Shown: in pieces, positions 1 to 9,078 of the stretch | Position numbering within the stretch: position 1 is the stretch's first letter | Layout: every line of letters begins with the position of its first letter | Origin: a beta proteobacterium AAP51 | Lineage (GTDB): Bacteria > Pseudomonadota > Gammaproteobacteria > Burkholderiales > Burkholderiaceae_C | Assembly: GCA_001295905.1 (NCBI GenBank) | Contig: LJHT01000017.1 | Location: 43,485 to 107,484 of the forward strand | Length of the DNA stretch: 64,000 bases | Reading direction: 5' to 3' | The notes under the pieces: generated by a model | Databases searched by the model: none | What the model was told of the DNA's origin: nothing | The model's input: the letters and a program-made list of their open reading frames with translations, nothing else | Translations under genes and position numbers: made by a program

Positions 1-716
1 CAGGTCCGATCCTTCACCTGGTCGGGCGCCATGCCCAAGGCTTCGCCGATCCGACAGCACGTGCTCAGTGCGAAGCGGAGTAGCCCGGCGTCCCGGCCGG
101 TGCCGTTCATGACGGCCTTCAGTTCGTCTTCGGTCAGGACCCGATCGCGCGACTGAGGCTGCGGCAGGCCGATGTTCGAGACAGTGACAACGCCCAGGAG
201 ATCCACGGCCATGTGGTCCTGGAGGACTGCCCACTTCGACCACTGCTTGAGCAGGGCAAGCAACTTCCTTCCGGCGTTTGGGGTCGCCTCTGCCTTGGCC
301 CGGACGACGCCGATCAGTTGCCCGCGGGAGAGGGCAGACAGCCGCACGGCCGACAGGCTGGCGCAGTCCCGGGTGAAGTAGGCCGTAGTCTCCCCCGGGC
401 TCGATCTGTACCTGGCCTCGATGATCTCGCGGGCAAAGGTCGCCGTGGACTCTCCGAAAGTCAGCTTCGCCAGGGGCGTCGATGTCGGCGCCAGTGCTGC
501 CGCCCGCGCTCTCTGCAGCGACCACTGCGGCCAAGGCCCGAGCGTCGTCACGGTCCACTTGCCTTGGGATCGCTTGCGGATGACGAAGGACTTGCTGCCC
601 GTGCCTGCCCTGACCCGGAGGTAGAGCGAGTCGCCGAGGCCGATCGTCAGGTCCTTGTCGGGGGTCGGCAGGTCCCGGATCTGGGCCTCAGTCCGGATGG
701 ATTTCTGGGTGGACAT
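1..716 (-). CDS. Tyrosine recombinase (phage/island integrase), 5' part only
   Basis: I translated the minus strand by hand from the ATG at 716; the frame stays open for 238 codons to the left edge, so the C-terminal half with the catalytic H-x-x-R and Tyr lies outside. An AGGAAG Shine-Dalgarno sits about 9 nt upstream. Residues ~15-75 look like the N-terminal DNA-binding domain of prophage/island integrases (LTIGLGDSLYLRVRAG, then SFVIRKR and WTVTTLGPWP). A core-binding region follows, and the catalytic domain begins at ~200 with CRIGEAL, whose Arg222 matches the first catalytic Arg of the family. The gene lies beside the 3' end of fliE, so it probably marks the border of an integrated element extending left. 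Family confident; element type unknown. Confidence 0.85.
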   Translation of the reverse strand, partial: MSTQKSIRTEAQIRDLPTPDKDLTIGLGDSLYLRVRAGTGSKSFVIRKRSQGKWTVTTLGPWPQWSLQRARAAALAPTSTPLAKLTFGESTATFAREIIEARYRSSPGETTAYFTRDCASLSAVRLSALSRGQLIGVVRAKAEATPNAGRKLLALLKQWSKWAVLQDHMAVDLLGVVTVSNIGLPQPQSRDRVLTEDELKAVMNGTGRDAGLLRFALSTCCRIGEALGMAPDQVKDRT

Positions 717-802
717 CTGGTCTTCCTGGGTGGATCTGAAGGGGGTCTAAACACCCTCTGATCCTATCGTCCTACCAGGTAGAGTCCGATTCTGCCCAGG
801 GA

Positions 803-1129
803 TCACACCTGCATGTTCATCACTTCGCTGTAGGCCTGCGCGAGGCGGTTGCGTACCTGCAGCGTGGCCTGGAAGCCGATCTGGGCCTTCTGCATCGCCA
901 TCATGGTGTCTTCCAGGCTGACGTTGGGGTTGCCCAGCGTCAGCTCGCGCTGCAGGTGCTGGGCCTGGAACTGCGCCTGGCTCACTTGCTTCAGCGCGGT
1001 GTTCATCGCGGCCTTGAAGCCGCCTGGGGCAGCCTCGACGCCCTCGGTGCGCGGTGTGCCATCCGGCCGCAGGCCGGCCCGCGCCACGGCGGCGGCGAAG
1101 TCGAAGCTCTGGATGCGCAGGTCTGACAT
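803..1129 (-). CDS. fliE: Flagellar hook-basal body protein FliE
   Basis: FliE, 108 aa, links the MS ring to the proximal rod and is exported by the flagellar type III system. The usual family features are present: an N-terminal MSDLRIQSF segment, a central FKAAMNTALKQVSQAQ helix, and a C-terminal block LTLGNPNVSLEDTMMAMQKAQIGFQATLQVRN ending ..EVMNMQV, which is the conserved FliE end. It is transcribed away from fliF-fliR, the common betaproteobacterial arrangement. The stop codon lies 86 bp from the start of the left-edge integrase, so integration there would have left the fliE reading frame intact. Identification is firm. Confidence 0.95.
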   Translation of the reverse strand: MSDLRIQSFDFAAAVARAGLRPDGTPRTEGVEAAPGGFKAAMNTALKQVSQAQFQAQHLQRELTLGNPNVSLEDTMMAMQKAQIGFQATLQVRNRLAQAYSEVMNMQV

Positions 1130-1237
1130 GGCTTTGCGTGGGCCTGAACGGAGCCACCCCCATTCGATGCCGGAACTTTAGGCCGCCACCCCCGGCGCCA
1201 AGGTGCGATCAGGCGCGTCTTTGCCGGCCTTCTCGCA

Positions 1238-1267
1238 CTTAAGCCGCGGCACCGGCCGGCGAACAAT
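1238..1267 (+). promoter_or_regulatory. Possible sigma-28-type promoter upstream of fliF
   Basis: The segment begins CTTAAG and ends GGCGAACA after about 14-15 nt. Compared with the sigma-28 pattern TAAAGTTT-N11-GCCGATAA, the TAAG and GCGA cores agree but several positions differ. It ends about 30 bp before the fliF start codon. On the opposite strand a TAAAGTTC lies upstream of fliE but has no recognisable -10. A weak match; FlhDC-dependent class II control is an equally good expectation. Confidence 0.35.
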
Positions 1268-1297
1268 CTGCGGGCACCCGGAAGTTCGCCCAACCCC

Positions 1298-2977
1298 ATG
1301 GACACAGCTGTCGCCACCGCCACCCCCACCACGCTCGTACCCGCCACGCCCGGCATGGGCGCCCGCTGGCAGGCCCTGCCCGTGCGCACGCAGCTGGGCG
1401 CCATGATCGGCATGGCCGCGCTGCTGGCCGTGGTGGTGTACATGGCCCTGGGCGCCAAGGACAGCCACTACCGCCCGCTCTACACCAACATCAGCGACAA
1501 GGACGGCGGCCAGATCATCGGCCGCCTGGCGCAGATGAACGTGCCCTACAAGGTGGCCGAAGGCGGCAGCGTCATCATGGTGCCCGCCGACCAGGTGCAT
1601 GCGCTGCGCATGAAGCTGGCCGCTGCCGGGCTGAACGTGGGCGGCAGCCACGCCGCCGGCTACGAGCTGCTGGACAAAGACAGCTTCGGCCAGACGCAGG
1701 GCCAGGAGCGCATGAAGTTCAAGCGCGTCACCGAGGGCGAGCTCACCACCAGCATCCAGAGCCTGGAATCGGTGAAGAGCGCCCGCGTGCACCTGGCGCT
1801 GCCGCAGCAGAACGGCTTCTTCCGCGAACAGCAGAAACCCAGCGCCAGCGTGGTGCTCACGCTGCACCCGGGCCGCACGCTCGACCGCAACCAGGTGGCC
1901 GGCATCGTGAGCCTGGTCTCCACCAGCGTGCCCGAACTGAACGCCAAGGCCGTGAGCGTGGTCGACAGCACTGGCGCACTGCTCTCGGGCCCCGGCGACG
2001 AGGAAGCCGCGCAGGGCCTGGATTCGCAGCAGCTGCAGTACCGCCGCGAGCTGGAAGCCGGCCTGGCCAAGCGCGTGATGGCGCTGCTGGAGCCGGTGGT
2101 GGGCAGCGACAACGTGCGCGTCAGCGTCACCGGCGACATCGACTTCAACCAGGTGATGCAGACCGCCGAGGCCTACCGCCCCAACCAGGGCGAAGGCACG
2201 CAGCCGGCCATCCGCGAGCAGCGCACCGAAGAAAGCACCCAGCCCGGCAGTGCCACGCCCACCGGCGTGCCCGGCGCGCAGACCAACCAGCCGCCCACCC
2301 CGCCGGCCGCACCCATCAATGGCCCGGCCCAGGCCCTGCAGGGCGCGCAGGCCCCAGGCGCCACGGGCGGCGCTGCACGCCGCGAGGCCGCCACGCGCTT
2401 CGAGGTGGACAAGACCGTCACCGTCACGCGCAACGCCGTGGGCAGCGTGCGGCGCCTGAGCGCCGCGGTGGTGGTGAACAACCGCAGCACCACCGACGCC
2501 AAGGGCAAGACCACCAGCGCCCCGCTGAGCGAGAAGGAGATCGAGCAGATCACCGCGCTGGTGCAGCAGGGCATCGGCTTCAACAGCGAGCGCGGCGACG
2601 TGGTGAAGGTCGTCAACGCCCCCTTCCGCACCGACACGCCGCCGCCGGTGGAAGAGATTCCGCTGTGGCAGCAGCCCTGGCTGATCGACCTGCTGAAGAC
2701 CGCCGCCGCGCCGCTGGCGCTGGCCCTGGTGGCCCTGCTCATCATCACCAAGCTCATCCGTCCGGCCTTCACGGCGATGACCGCGCCCCCGCCGCCGCCC
2801 GAGAAGGGCAGCCAGCTCGACGAGGTGGTGGCCGAAGAAGTGGCGCCACCCCCGCCCCCGCCGCTGCTGCTGCCCACGCAGAGTGACCGGGTCGAGCAGG
2901 CGCGCGCGCTGGCCAAGGCCAACCCGGCGGCGGTGGCCAACATCGTGCGCGGCTGGGTCAACGGCGAGACCGCCTGA
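1298..2977 (+). CDS. fliF: Flagellar MS-ring protein FliF
   Basis: FliF, 559 aa, forms the inner-membrane MS ring on which the rotor and export gate are built. A first transmembrane helix lies at ~residues 32-52 (LGAMIGMAALLAVVVYMALG), then the periplasmic YscJ/FliF ring-building domains, a Pro/Ala-rich low-complexity loop (~310-375), a second helix (~462-487), and a C-terminal tail ending in ARALAKANPAAVANIVRGWV, the segment that binds FliG. First gene of the fliF-fliR block; fliG begins 2 nt after its stop. No strong Shine-Dalgarno precedes the chosen ATG, and Met20 (MGARWQALPV) is a possible alternative start. Confidence 0.97.
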   Translation: MDTAVATATPTTLVPATPGMGARWQALPVRTQLGAMIGMAALLAVVVYMALGAKDSHYRPLYTNISDKDGGQIIGRLAQMNVPYKVAEGGSVIMVPADQVHALRMKLAAAGLNVGGSHAAGYELLDKDSFGQTQGQERMKFKRVTEGELTTSIQSLESVKSARVHLALPQQNGFFREQQKPSASVVLTLHPGRTLDRNQVAGIVSLVSTSVPELNAKAVSVVDSTGALLSGPGDEEAAQGLDSQQLQYRRELEAGLAKRVMALLEPVVGSDNVRVSVTGDIDFNQVMQTAEAYRPNQGEGTQPAIREQRTEESTQPGSATPTGVPGAQTNQPPTPPAAPINGPAQALQGAQAPGATGGAARREAATRFEVDKTVTVTRNAVGSVRRLSAAVVVNNRSTTDAKGKTTSAPLSEKEIEQITALVQQGIGFNSERGDVVKVVNAPFRTDTPPPVEEIPLWQQPWLIDLLKTAAAPLALALVALLIITKLIRPAFTAMTAPPPPPEKGSQLDEVVAEEVAPPPPPPLLLPTQSDRVEQARALAKANPAAVANIVRGWVNGETA

Positions 2978-2979
2978 AC

Positions 2980-3990
2980 ATGGCTGCCGGCGCACTCGAC
3001 GACGAAGGCCTGGAGAAGGCCGCCATCCTGCTGATGACGCTGGGCGAGGAAGAGGCCGCCGAGGTCTTCCGCCACCTCGCGCCCAAGGAAGTGCAGCGCC
3101 TGGGCGAGACCATCGCGCGCATGAAGGCCGTCACGCGCGAGCGGGTCGACCAGGTGATGGAGAACTTCACCGAGCTGGCCGCCAACGAGCACATGCTGGT
3201 GGCCGACAACAACGAGTACGTGAAGGCCGTGCTGCGCAAGGCACTGGGCGAAGACAAGGCCAACCTGCTGATCGACCGCATCCTGCAGGGCAGCGACGTC
3301 ACCGGCATCGAGAGCCTGAAGTGGATGGACGCCACCTCGGTGGCCGAGCTGCTGCGCAACGAGCACCCGCAGATCGCCGCGGCCATCCTCGTGCACCTGG
3401 AATTCGACCAGGCCGCCGAGATCCTGAAGCTCTTCACCGAGCGCCAGCGCAACGAGGTGATGGTGCGCATCGCCACGCTCGACGGCATACAGCCCACGGC
3501 GCTGCGCGACCTGAACGAGGTGATGAGCAAGGTGCTGGCCGGCGGCGACCGCAGCCGCAAGAGCACGCTGGGCGGCGTGAAGACGGCGGCCGAGATCCTG
3601 AACATGCTGGGCACGGCGGTGGAGACCAGCGTGCTCGACTTCGTGCGCGAGGCCGACAACGACCTGGCGCAGAAGATCATGGACAACATGTTCACCTTCG
3701 ACGACGTCGAGAAGATCGACGACAAGGGCATCCAGGCCCTGATGAAGGAAGTGCAGACCGACAGCCTCGTCGTCGCGCTGAAGGGCGCCACGCCGGCGCT
3801 GCGCGAGAAGATCTTCCGCAACATGAGCAGCCGCGCTGCCGAGACGCTGCGCGAAGACCTCGAATCGCGAGGGCCGGTGCGCCTGTCGGAGGTGGAGGCC
3901 GAGCAGAAGGAAATGCTGAAGATCGTGCGCCGCCTGGTCGACGAAGGCCAGATCGTGCTGATGGGCGGCGGCGACGAGCAGTTCGTGTAA
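2980..3990 (+). CDS. fliG: Flagellar motor switch protein FliG
   Basis: FliG, 336 aa, is the switch-complex subunit that contacts the MotA stator and generates torque. The N-terminal FliF-binding domain (EKAAILLMTLGEEEAAEVF), the middle-domain EHPQ motif at residues 128-131 and the C-terminal charged torque domain (LVVALKGA, then SSRAAETLREDLES) are all present, and the length is normal. It begins 2 nt after fliF and its TAA is immediately followed by the fliH ATG, implying translational coupling. Confidence 0.98.
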   Translation: MAAGALDDEGLEKAAILLMTLGEEEAAEVFRHLAPKEVQRLGETIARMKAVTRERVDQVMENFTELAANEHMLVADNNEYVKAVLRKALGEDKANLLIDRILQGSDVTGIESLKWMDATSVAELLRNEHPQIAAAILVHLEFDQAAEILKLFTERQRNEVMVRIATLDGIQPTALRDLNEVMSKVLAGGDRSRKSTLGGVKTAAEILNMLGTAVETSVLDFVREADNDLAQKIMDNMFTFDDVEKIDDKGIQALMKEVQTDSLVVALKGATPALREKIFRNMSSRAAETLREDLESRGPVRLSEVEAEQKEMLKIVRRLVDEGQIVLMGGGDEQFV

Positions 3991-4737
3991 ATGAGCCCTC
4001 CTCCGAAATTCAGCGGTTACCCCAACGTGCCGGCGCCGGAAGGCAGCAAGGCCGGCACGGCCTACCAGCGCTTCATCCCGCGTGAAGAGCTGGGCGATGT
4101 GACGAGTTGGCGTCCCGGCGCCCTGGGCCCGGGCCAGGCCGGCGGGCCCGGCAGCACGAGCGGGCCGGGCGCCCACCCGCCCCCACCGCCCGAGCCCACG
4201 GCAGCCGAATGGCAGGCCCGCATCGCGGCCGCCCGCCAGGCGGGCTACCAGGACGGCTACCGCGACGGCCTGGTGGCGCTGGAGAACTTCAAGCAGAGCT
4301 TCGCCCAGCAGGCCACGGCCCAGGTGGGCGCGCTGCTGGAAAGCTTCGACGAACAGCTCAGCGCGCTGGACGCCGAGATGTCGCGCGCGCTGGCGCGCAC
4401 CGCGGTGCAGCTGGCGCGCCAGGTGCTGCGCACCGAGCTGCGCCAGAACCCCGAAGTGGTGGCCCAGGTGGCCACCGAGGCCGTGGGCGCGGTGATGCTG
4501 AGCGCGCGCCACATCAGCGTGCAGGTGCACCCGCTGGACCTGCCGCTGGTCGCCGAAGGCGCGGCCGAGGCGCTGCAGGCCCGCGACGCGCGCCTGAGCG
4601 CCAACGCCGACATCCCGCGGGGCGGCGTGCGCGTGGAAAGCGATGTCGGCGCCGTGGACGCGCGCATCGCGGTGCGCTGGGCGCAGGCCGCTGCGGCGCT
4701 GGGTTCGAACCTGCCGCTGGACGAGGACACGCCATGA
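3991..4737 (+). CDS. fliH: Flagellar assembly protein FliH
   Basis: FliH, 248 aa, is the regulator and peripheral stalk of the FliI export ATPase. The first ~80 residues are a Pro/Gly/Ala-rich linker. The segment from about residue 80 ([18 protein letters not shown]) and the following helical part match the FliH/YscL family, including the C-terminal HPLDLPLV and [13 protein letters not shown] motifs. Its TGA overlaps the fliI ATG (ATGA), and it starts directly after the fliG stop. FliH proteins are poorly conserved, but position and C-terminal motifs make the call secure. Confidence 0.93.
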   Translation: MSPPPKFSGYPNVPAPEGSKAGTAYQRFIPREELGDVTSWRPGALGPGQAGGPGSTSGPGAHPPPPPEPTAAEWQARIAAARQAGYQDGYRDGLVALENFKQSFAQQATAQVGALLESFDEQLSALDAEMSRALARTAVQLARQVLRTELRQNPEVVAQVATEAVGAVMLSARHISVQVHPLDLPLVAEGAAEALQARDARLSANADIPRGGVRVESDVGAVDARIAVRWAQAAAALGSNLPLDEDTP

Positions 4738-6266
4738 AATCCAGCCTGCACGAGCACGAGGAACTGGCCGCGGCCCAGGCGGCCCAGGCCGCCCAAGCCG
4801 CTTCGGCGGCTTCAACCGGCCACGCGCCCTTCGCCCTGCCCCCGCAGGCCAGCGCCACGCTGCAGGCGCGCGGCCAGCGCTGGCAGCGCTACCTGGCCGA
4901 CCTGCAGGACTACGCCGCCGTGGTGCAGCCGCTGGAAACCGTGGGCACGCTGCTGCGCGTGACCGGCCTGGTGCTGGAAGCCGCCGGCGTGCGCGTGCCC
5001 GTGGGCAGCGTGTGCGAGGTGCACTGCCCCGGCCAGCCGCCCGTGCTGGCCGAAGTGGTGGGCTTCAGCGGCGACCGCGCCTACCTCATGCCCATGGGCG
5101 AGCTGCACGGCCTGGCCAGCGGCGCGCGCGTGGTGCCGCGCCCGGCCCCGGTGAGCCCGCCGCGCTTCGGCGCCGAGAACCACCCCTGGCGGCGCAGCGA
5201 AGACCGCGGCCTGCACCTGCCCATGGGCGTCGGGCTGCTGGGCCGCGTGGTCGATTCGCACGGCCACCCCATCGACCGCCTGGGCCCGCTGCAGGACGTG
5301 CACACCGAGCCGCTCGTGCGCCGCCCCATCAACGCGATGGACCGCGACCCCGTGCGCAAGCCGCTGGACACCGGCGTGCGTGCCATCAACGCGCTGCTCA
5401 CCGTGGGCCGCGGCCAGCGCATCGGCCTCTTCGCCGGCACCGGCGTGGGCAAGAGCGTGCTGCTGGGCATGATGGCGCGCTATACGGCGGCCGATGTCAT
5501 CGTGGTGGGTCTCATCGGCGAACGTGGCCGCGAGGTGAAGGAATTCATCGAGGACATCCTGGAAGCCGAAGGCCGCGCCCGCAGCGTGGTGGTGGCCGCG
5601 CCGGCCGATGCCCCGCCGCTGCTGCGCCTGCAGGGCGCGGGCTACGCCACCGCCATTGCCGAGCACTTCCGCGACCAAGGCCTGCACGTGCTGCTGCTGA
5701 TGGACAGCCTGACGCGCTACGCCATGGCGCAGCGCGAAATTGCACTGGCCATCGGGGAACCCCCCGCGACGAAAGGCTACCCCCCGAGCTGCTTCGCCAA
5801 GCTGCCGCAGCTGGTGGAACGCAGCGGCAACGGCCTGGCCGGCCAGGGCAGCATCACCGCCTTCTACACCGTGCTGAGCGAGGGCGACGACCAGCAAGAC
5901 CCCATCGCCGATGCCGCCCGCGGCATCCTGGACGGCCACATCGTGCTCAGCCGCGAGCTCGCCGAAGGCGGCCACTTCCCCGCCATCGACGTGGAAAAGA
6001 GCATCTCGCGCGTGATGACCGCCGTGGCCGGCAAAGAGCACCTGCTGGCCGCGCGCCGCATGCGCCAGCTGATGGCCAAGGTGAACAAGGCCCGCGACCT
6101 CATCCAGTTGGGCGCCTACCAGCCCGGCCACGACGCCGAGCTCGACACCGCCGTGAAACTGCAGCCGCAGATGACGGCGCTGCTGCAGCAGGACATGCAC
6201 GAACGCGCTGCGCTGGACATGAGCCGCGCGCAGCTCTGCCGGCTGATGACGGCCGCCCAGGGCTGA
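4734..6266 (+). CDS. fliI: Flagellar type III export ATPase FliI
   Basis: FliI, 510 aa, is the hexameric F1-beta-like ATPase that energises export of rod, hook and filament subunits. The start is the ATG overlapping the fliH stop; the reading frame is open further upstream but that part is out-of-frame read-through of fliH. The N-terminal ~30 residues contain an Ala/Gln-rich stretch with AQA repeats. Walker A GTGVGKS is at residues 235-241, Walker B is [20 protein letters not shown], and [14 protein letters not shown] is the family signature. Confidence 0.97.
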   Translation: MKSSLHEHEELAAAQAAQAAQAASAASTGHAPFALPPQASATLQARGQRWQRYLADLQDYAAVVQPLETVGTLLRVTGLVLEAAGVRVPVGSVCEVHCPGQPPVLAEVVGFSGDRAYLMPMGELHGLASGARVVPRPAPVSPPRFGAENHPWRRSEDRGLHLPMGVGLLGRVVDSHGHPIDRLGPLQDVHTEPLVRRPINAMDRDPVRKPLDTGVRAINALLTVGRGQRIGLFAGTGVGKSVLLGMMARYTAADVIVVGLIGERGREVKEFIEDILEAEGRARSVVVAAPADAPPLLRLQGAGYATAIAEHFRDQGLHVLLLMDSLTRYAMAQREIALAIGEPPATKGYPPSCFAKLPQLVERSGNGLAGQGSITAFYTVLSEGDDQQDPIADAARGILDGHIVLSRELAEGGHFPAIDVEKSISRVMTAVAGKEHLLAARRMRQLMAKVNKARDLIQLGAYQPGHDAELDTAVKLQPQMTALLQQDMHERAALDMSRAQLCRLMTAAQG

Positions 6267-6340
6267 ACGCCTGGACGACCGACCCTGTCGCTGCCTGAAC
6301 ACCCCTGAGCGCCCCCACCGCCCTGCCCGGAGAACCGCCC

Positions 6341-6823
6341 ATGACTGCCGCCCTGCACACCTTGCTGAGCCACGCCGAACGCCAGCGCGACGAGGCCCTG
6401 AGCGCACTGCTGCAGGCCGAAGAGCAGCTGCGCCGCCTGCAGCAGCAGGAAGAACAGCTGCTGGCCTACCGTGACGACTACCGCCTGCGCCACCCGGCCA
6501 CCGGCGGGCGCAGCAGCAGCATCGAGCTGCTGCGCTACCACGAAGGTTTCATGCAGCGGCTGGACCAGGCCCTGCAGCAGCAAGGCGGCCAGGTGCAGCA
6601 AGGCGAAGCGCACTGCCAGCACCTGCGCACGGCGCTGCTGGCCGAGGAGACGCGCGTGGCCTCGGTGCGCAAGCTGCTCGAGCGGCGCGGCGTGCAGGCC
6701 CTGCGCGCAGCCGCCCGGCAAGAGCAGCGCCACAGCGACGAAACCGCGCTGCAGCAGCACCGCCGCCGCAGTGAAGACGCCAGCAGCTGGCGGCTGGGCG
6801 CCGAGCCGGCGCCCACGCACTAG
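6341..6823 (+). CDS. fliJ: Flagellar export protein FliJ
   Basis: FliJ, 160 aa, is the coiled-coil stalk that sits in the FliI hexamer and contacts FlhA. The product is almost wholly charged and Gln-rich with heptad-like repeats (ALLQAEEQLRRLQQQEEQ, then RHSDETALQQHRRRSED) and has no membrane segment, as expected. It follows fliI after 74 nt. Sequence conservation in this family is low; the call rests on coiled-coil character, size and position between fliI and fliK. Confidence 0.9.
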   Translation: MTAALHTLLSHAERQRDEALSALLQAEEQLRRLQQQEEQLLAYRDDYRLRHPATGGRSSSIELLRYHEGFMQRLDQALQQQGGQVQQGEAHCQHLRTALLAEETRVASVRKLLERRGVQALRAAARQEQRHSDETALQQHRRRSEDASSWRLGAEPAPTH

Positions 6824-6891
6824 GCCAAGCCGGCCGTCGCAGGCCCCTCGGCCCCTGGCCCCCGCAACCCTCTTCACCACCCCCTGCCGCC

Positions 6892-8193
6892 ATGCCTGCC
6901 AACGCCCTGCCCCCGGTTTCGAGCCCCACGCCCACCGCCCTGGTGGCCCCGCCGCCGCCCACGGCAGGCGGCAGCGATGCCGGCAGCTTCTCGCGCCTGC
7001 TCGAAGCCGCTGATGCGCGCCGGATGTTGAACCCGACCGAAAAGAGCCCGATCGAGCCCGACACCCGCGCGCCCACCACCGCGGCCCGGCCGCCGGGCAC
7101 GGGGCAGAAGACGCCGCCGCGTGAACCGGCCCGGGCCGAGCGTGGCGACCGCAGCGAACGTGCGAACGGCGCGAACGGCACGAACGGCGCGGAAGGCAGC
7201 CGCCCCGCCCAGGAAACCGCCGCCAGCGACGGAGCGGGCGCCGAAGAGGCGGCCGACAAGGCCACCGAGAAAGCCGGCCGCGAGACCCCGGCCGATGCCG
7301 CCAGCCTGCTGGCAGGCCTGGGCCTGCTGGGCCAGCCCCGCGCACCGGCCGATGGCAGCGGCGTGCGCAGCCGCGTGCACCCCGGCCTGGCCGGCCGTGC
7401 GGGCAGCGATGCCGCGGGCGCTGCCGAGGGCCTGCTGGGCGGCAAGGGCGCGGCAGGCCTGGCCGGTGCAGCAGGCAGCGCGCTGGCCGCCGACGATGCC
7501 GCCGGTGCCGCGCATACCAAGAACGCAGCGAATGCCGCAGGAGGCTTTGCAGGTCTGCTGGCCGCCGTCCAGGGCGGCGAGGCACGCGCCGAGGCCAGCG
7601 CGCTGGCCAACCCCGCCACCGCCCTGCCCGCCCCCGCGGCGGCCGAAGCCCGCAGCACCGACCTCGGCGCGCTGGGCAGCCTGCTGCAGCCCGGCGCCAC
7701 CGCAGGCGCACTGCCCGGCCAGAGCGCCGCGCTGCCGGCCGAAGCCCGGCTGCCGGCCAGCCCCGGCACCCCGGCCTTTGCCGATGAACTGGGGGCCCAG
7801 CTCAGCACCTTCGTGAAGGAAGGCGTGCAGCACGCCCGGCTGGAACTGAACCCCAAGGAGATGGGGCCGGTGACGGTGCAGATCCAGCTCAACGGCGGCA
7901 GCGCCCACCTCAGCTTCGCGGCCGAACATGCGCAGACACGCCAGGCGCTGGAACAGGCCCTGCCCACGCTGGCCGGCAACCTGCGTGAAGCCGGCCTCAC
8001 GCTCAGCGGCGGTGGCGTCTTCGAACAAGCCCCGCAACCGCAGCCCCAGGCCCAGCGCGACGCCGAAGGCGGCAGCGGCCGGGGCCAGGGCCGGGGCGGC
8101 CAGGGCGGCAGCGAGGGCCCCGATGCCGGCGCCCTGGCCGCCCCCGGCCAGCCTGCCCCCCGCCGCCGCGGCGTGGTGGACCTGGTGGCCTGA
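6892..8193 (+). CDS. fliK: Flagellar hook-length control protein FliK
   Basis: FliK, 433 aa, is exported and measures hook length, then switches export specificity through FlhB. Residues 1 to ~290 are low-complexity Ala/Gly/Pro-rich, the molecular-ruler part. The conserved C-terminal hook-length domain follows at about 295-380 (LELNPKEMGPVTVQIQLNGG, then LREAGLTLSGGGVF). The last ~50 residues are Gln/Gly-rich. Family and position agree. Confidence 0.94.
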   Translation: MPANALPPVSSPTPTALVAPPPPTAGGSDAGSFSRLLEAADARRMLNPTEKSPIEPDTRAPTTAARPPGTGQKTPPREPARAERGDRSERANGANGTNGAEGSRPAQETAASDGAGAEEAADKATEKAGRETPADAASLLAGLGLLGQPRAPADGSGVRSRVHPGLAGRAGSDAAGAAEGLLGGKGAAGLAGAAGSALAADDAAGAAHTKNAANAAGGFAGLLAAVQGGEARAEASALANPATALPAPAAAEARSTDLGALGSLLQPGATAGALPGQSAALPAEARLPASPGTPAFADELGAQLSTFVKEGVQHARLELNPKEMGPVTVQIQLNGGSAHLSFAAEHAQTRQALEQALPTLAGNLREAGLTLSGGGVFEQAPQPQPQAQRDAEGGSGRGQGRGGQGGSEGPDAGALAAPGQPAPRRRGVVDLVA

Positions 8194-8246
8194 AGCGCAC
8201 AGCGCCCAGCCCCGGGGAAACCTGGCACAGGGGTTTAGGGCTGCTT

Positions 8247-8267
8247 AAGCGCCGCTTATCGGCGCTT
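8247..8267. repeat. Perfect 8-bp hairpin between fliK and fliL
   Basis: AAGCGCCG and its exact complement CGGCGCTT are separated by 5 nt (CTTAT). It lies 54 bp after the fliK stop and has no T-tract, so attenuator, processing site or repeat remnant are all more likely than a strong intrinsic terminator. It is followed by a CCCCGAGGGGGG run resembling the repeat at 8964-9019. Confidence 0.5.
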
Positions 8268-8358
8268 CGCCCCGAGGGGGGGCTCTCAATAATTCCCGCA
8301 ACAGGTCGAAGGGCGCCGCAGCCGCGGGCCCGGGCCACCCGGATGCAGGAGAGAGCCC

Positions 8359-8958
8359 TTGGCCACCAACACCGCCACCGCCACCGACGCCGCGCCCCCC
8401 AAGGGCAAGAAGAAGCTCTTCATCATCATCGGCGCGGCCGTGCTCGTGCTGGTGCTGGCCCTGGTGGCTGTGCTCATGCTCACCAAGAAGCCGCCGGAAG
8501 ACGCCGAAGAGGGCGGCGCGGCGGCCAAGCCCAAGGCCGCCGCCGCGGCCAAGCGCGACCCCAAGGCGCCGCCGGTCTTCGTGCCGCTGGAGCCCTTCAC
8601 CGTGAACCTGGCCGACCGCGACGCCGAGCGCTACGCCCAGGTGGGTATCACGCTGGAAGTGACCGACGCCGCGGTGGGTGAGCAGATGAAGGTGTACATG
8701 CCCGCCATCCGCAACAACATCCTGATGGCCATCTCCGACAAGACCGCGGCCGAACTGCAGACGCGCGAAGGCAAGGACAAGCTGGCCGGCAAGGTGCAGC
8801 GCGAGACCTCGCGCGCCCTGGGCTATGAGGTCGAAGAGCCCGAGGAAGAAACCGGCGACGCCGAGGAAGAAGCACCCGCCAAGCGCAAGAAGAAGCGGCG
8901 CGTGGAGCCCGTGCTGCCGGTCACCGCCGTGCTCTTCTCGAACTTCATCATTCAATGA
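8359..8958 (+). CDS. fliL: Flagellar basal body-associated protein FliL (TTG start)
   Basis: FliL, 199 aa, is a single-pass inner-membrane protein surrounding the stator. The only start that fits is TTG at 8359, preceded by a strong AGGAG seven nucleotides upstream. A Lys-rich cytoplasmic N-terminus precedes one transmembrane helix (~residues 20-42, LFIIIGAAVLVLVLALVAVL); the periplasmic domain includes VPLEPFTVNLADRD and ends LFSNFIIQ, the family C-terminus. An acidic-then-basic insert at ~157-182 (EEPEEETGDAEEE, then KRKKKRR) interrupts the usual C-terminal region. It is separated from fliK by 165 bp, so a separate promoter is possible. Confidence 0.95.
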   Translation: MATNTATATDAAPPKGKKKLFIIIGAAVLVLVLALVAVLMLTKKPPEDAEEGGAAAKPKAAAAAKRDPKAPPVFVPLEPFTVNLADRDAERYAQVGITLEVTDAAVGEQMKVYMPAIRNNILMAISDKTAAELQTREGKDKLAGKVQRETSRALGYEVEEPEEETGDAEEEAPAKRKKKRRVEPVLPVTAVLFSNFIIQ

Positions 8959-8963
8959 ACGTG

Positions 8964-9019
8964 GGCCCCCAAGCTCGCTTGCGCTCGCTACCCCCCGAGG
9001 GGGCCGTCCGCCAACGGCC
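8964..9019. repeat. GC-rich palindromic intergenic repeat between fliL and fliM
   Basis: GGCCCCC (8964-8970) pairs with GGGGGCC (8999-9005), enclosing two GCTCGCT-like units. A second hairpin, GGCCGT/ACGGCC (9002-9007 with 9014-9019), follows at once, so the two stems partly exclude each other. It is non-coding. A related CCCCGAGGGGGG run lies at 8270-8282, suggesting a dispersed repeat family. Confidence 0.55.
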
Positions 9020-9078
9020 CGGCAAAGCCGGTTCCGTGGCGGGAAGCTTGATCGCTCCCATCCTTTGCGTGCGTTGAC

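Noticed and set aside
1130..1160. Sigma-28 promoter for fliE on the minus strand
   Set aside because: TAAAGTTC gives a good -35 but the sequence 11 nt further is G-rich with no GCCGATAA-like -10.
8225..8240. TGGCAC-N5-TTTAG as a sigma-54 promoter before fliL
   Set aside because: The -24 half is perfect but the essential GC of the -12 element is missing.
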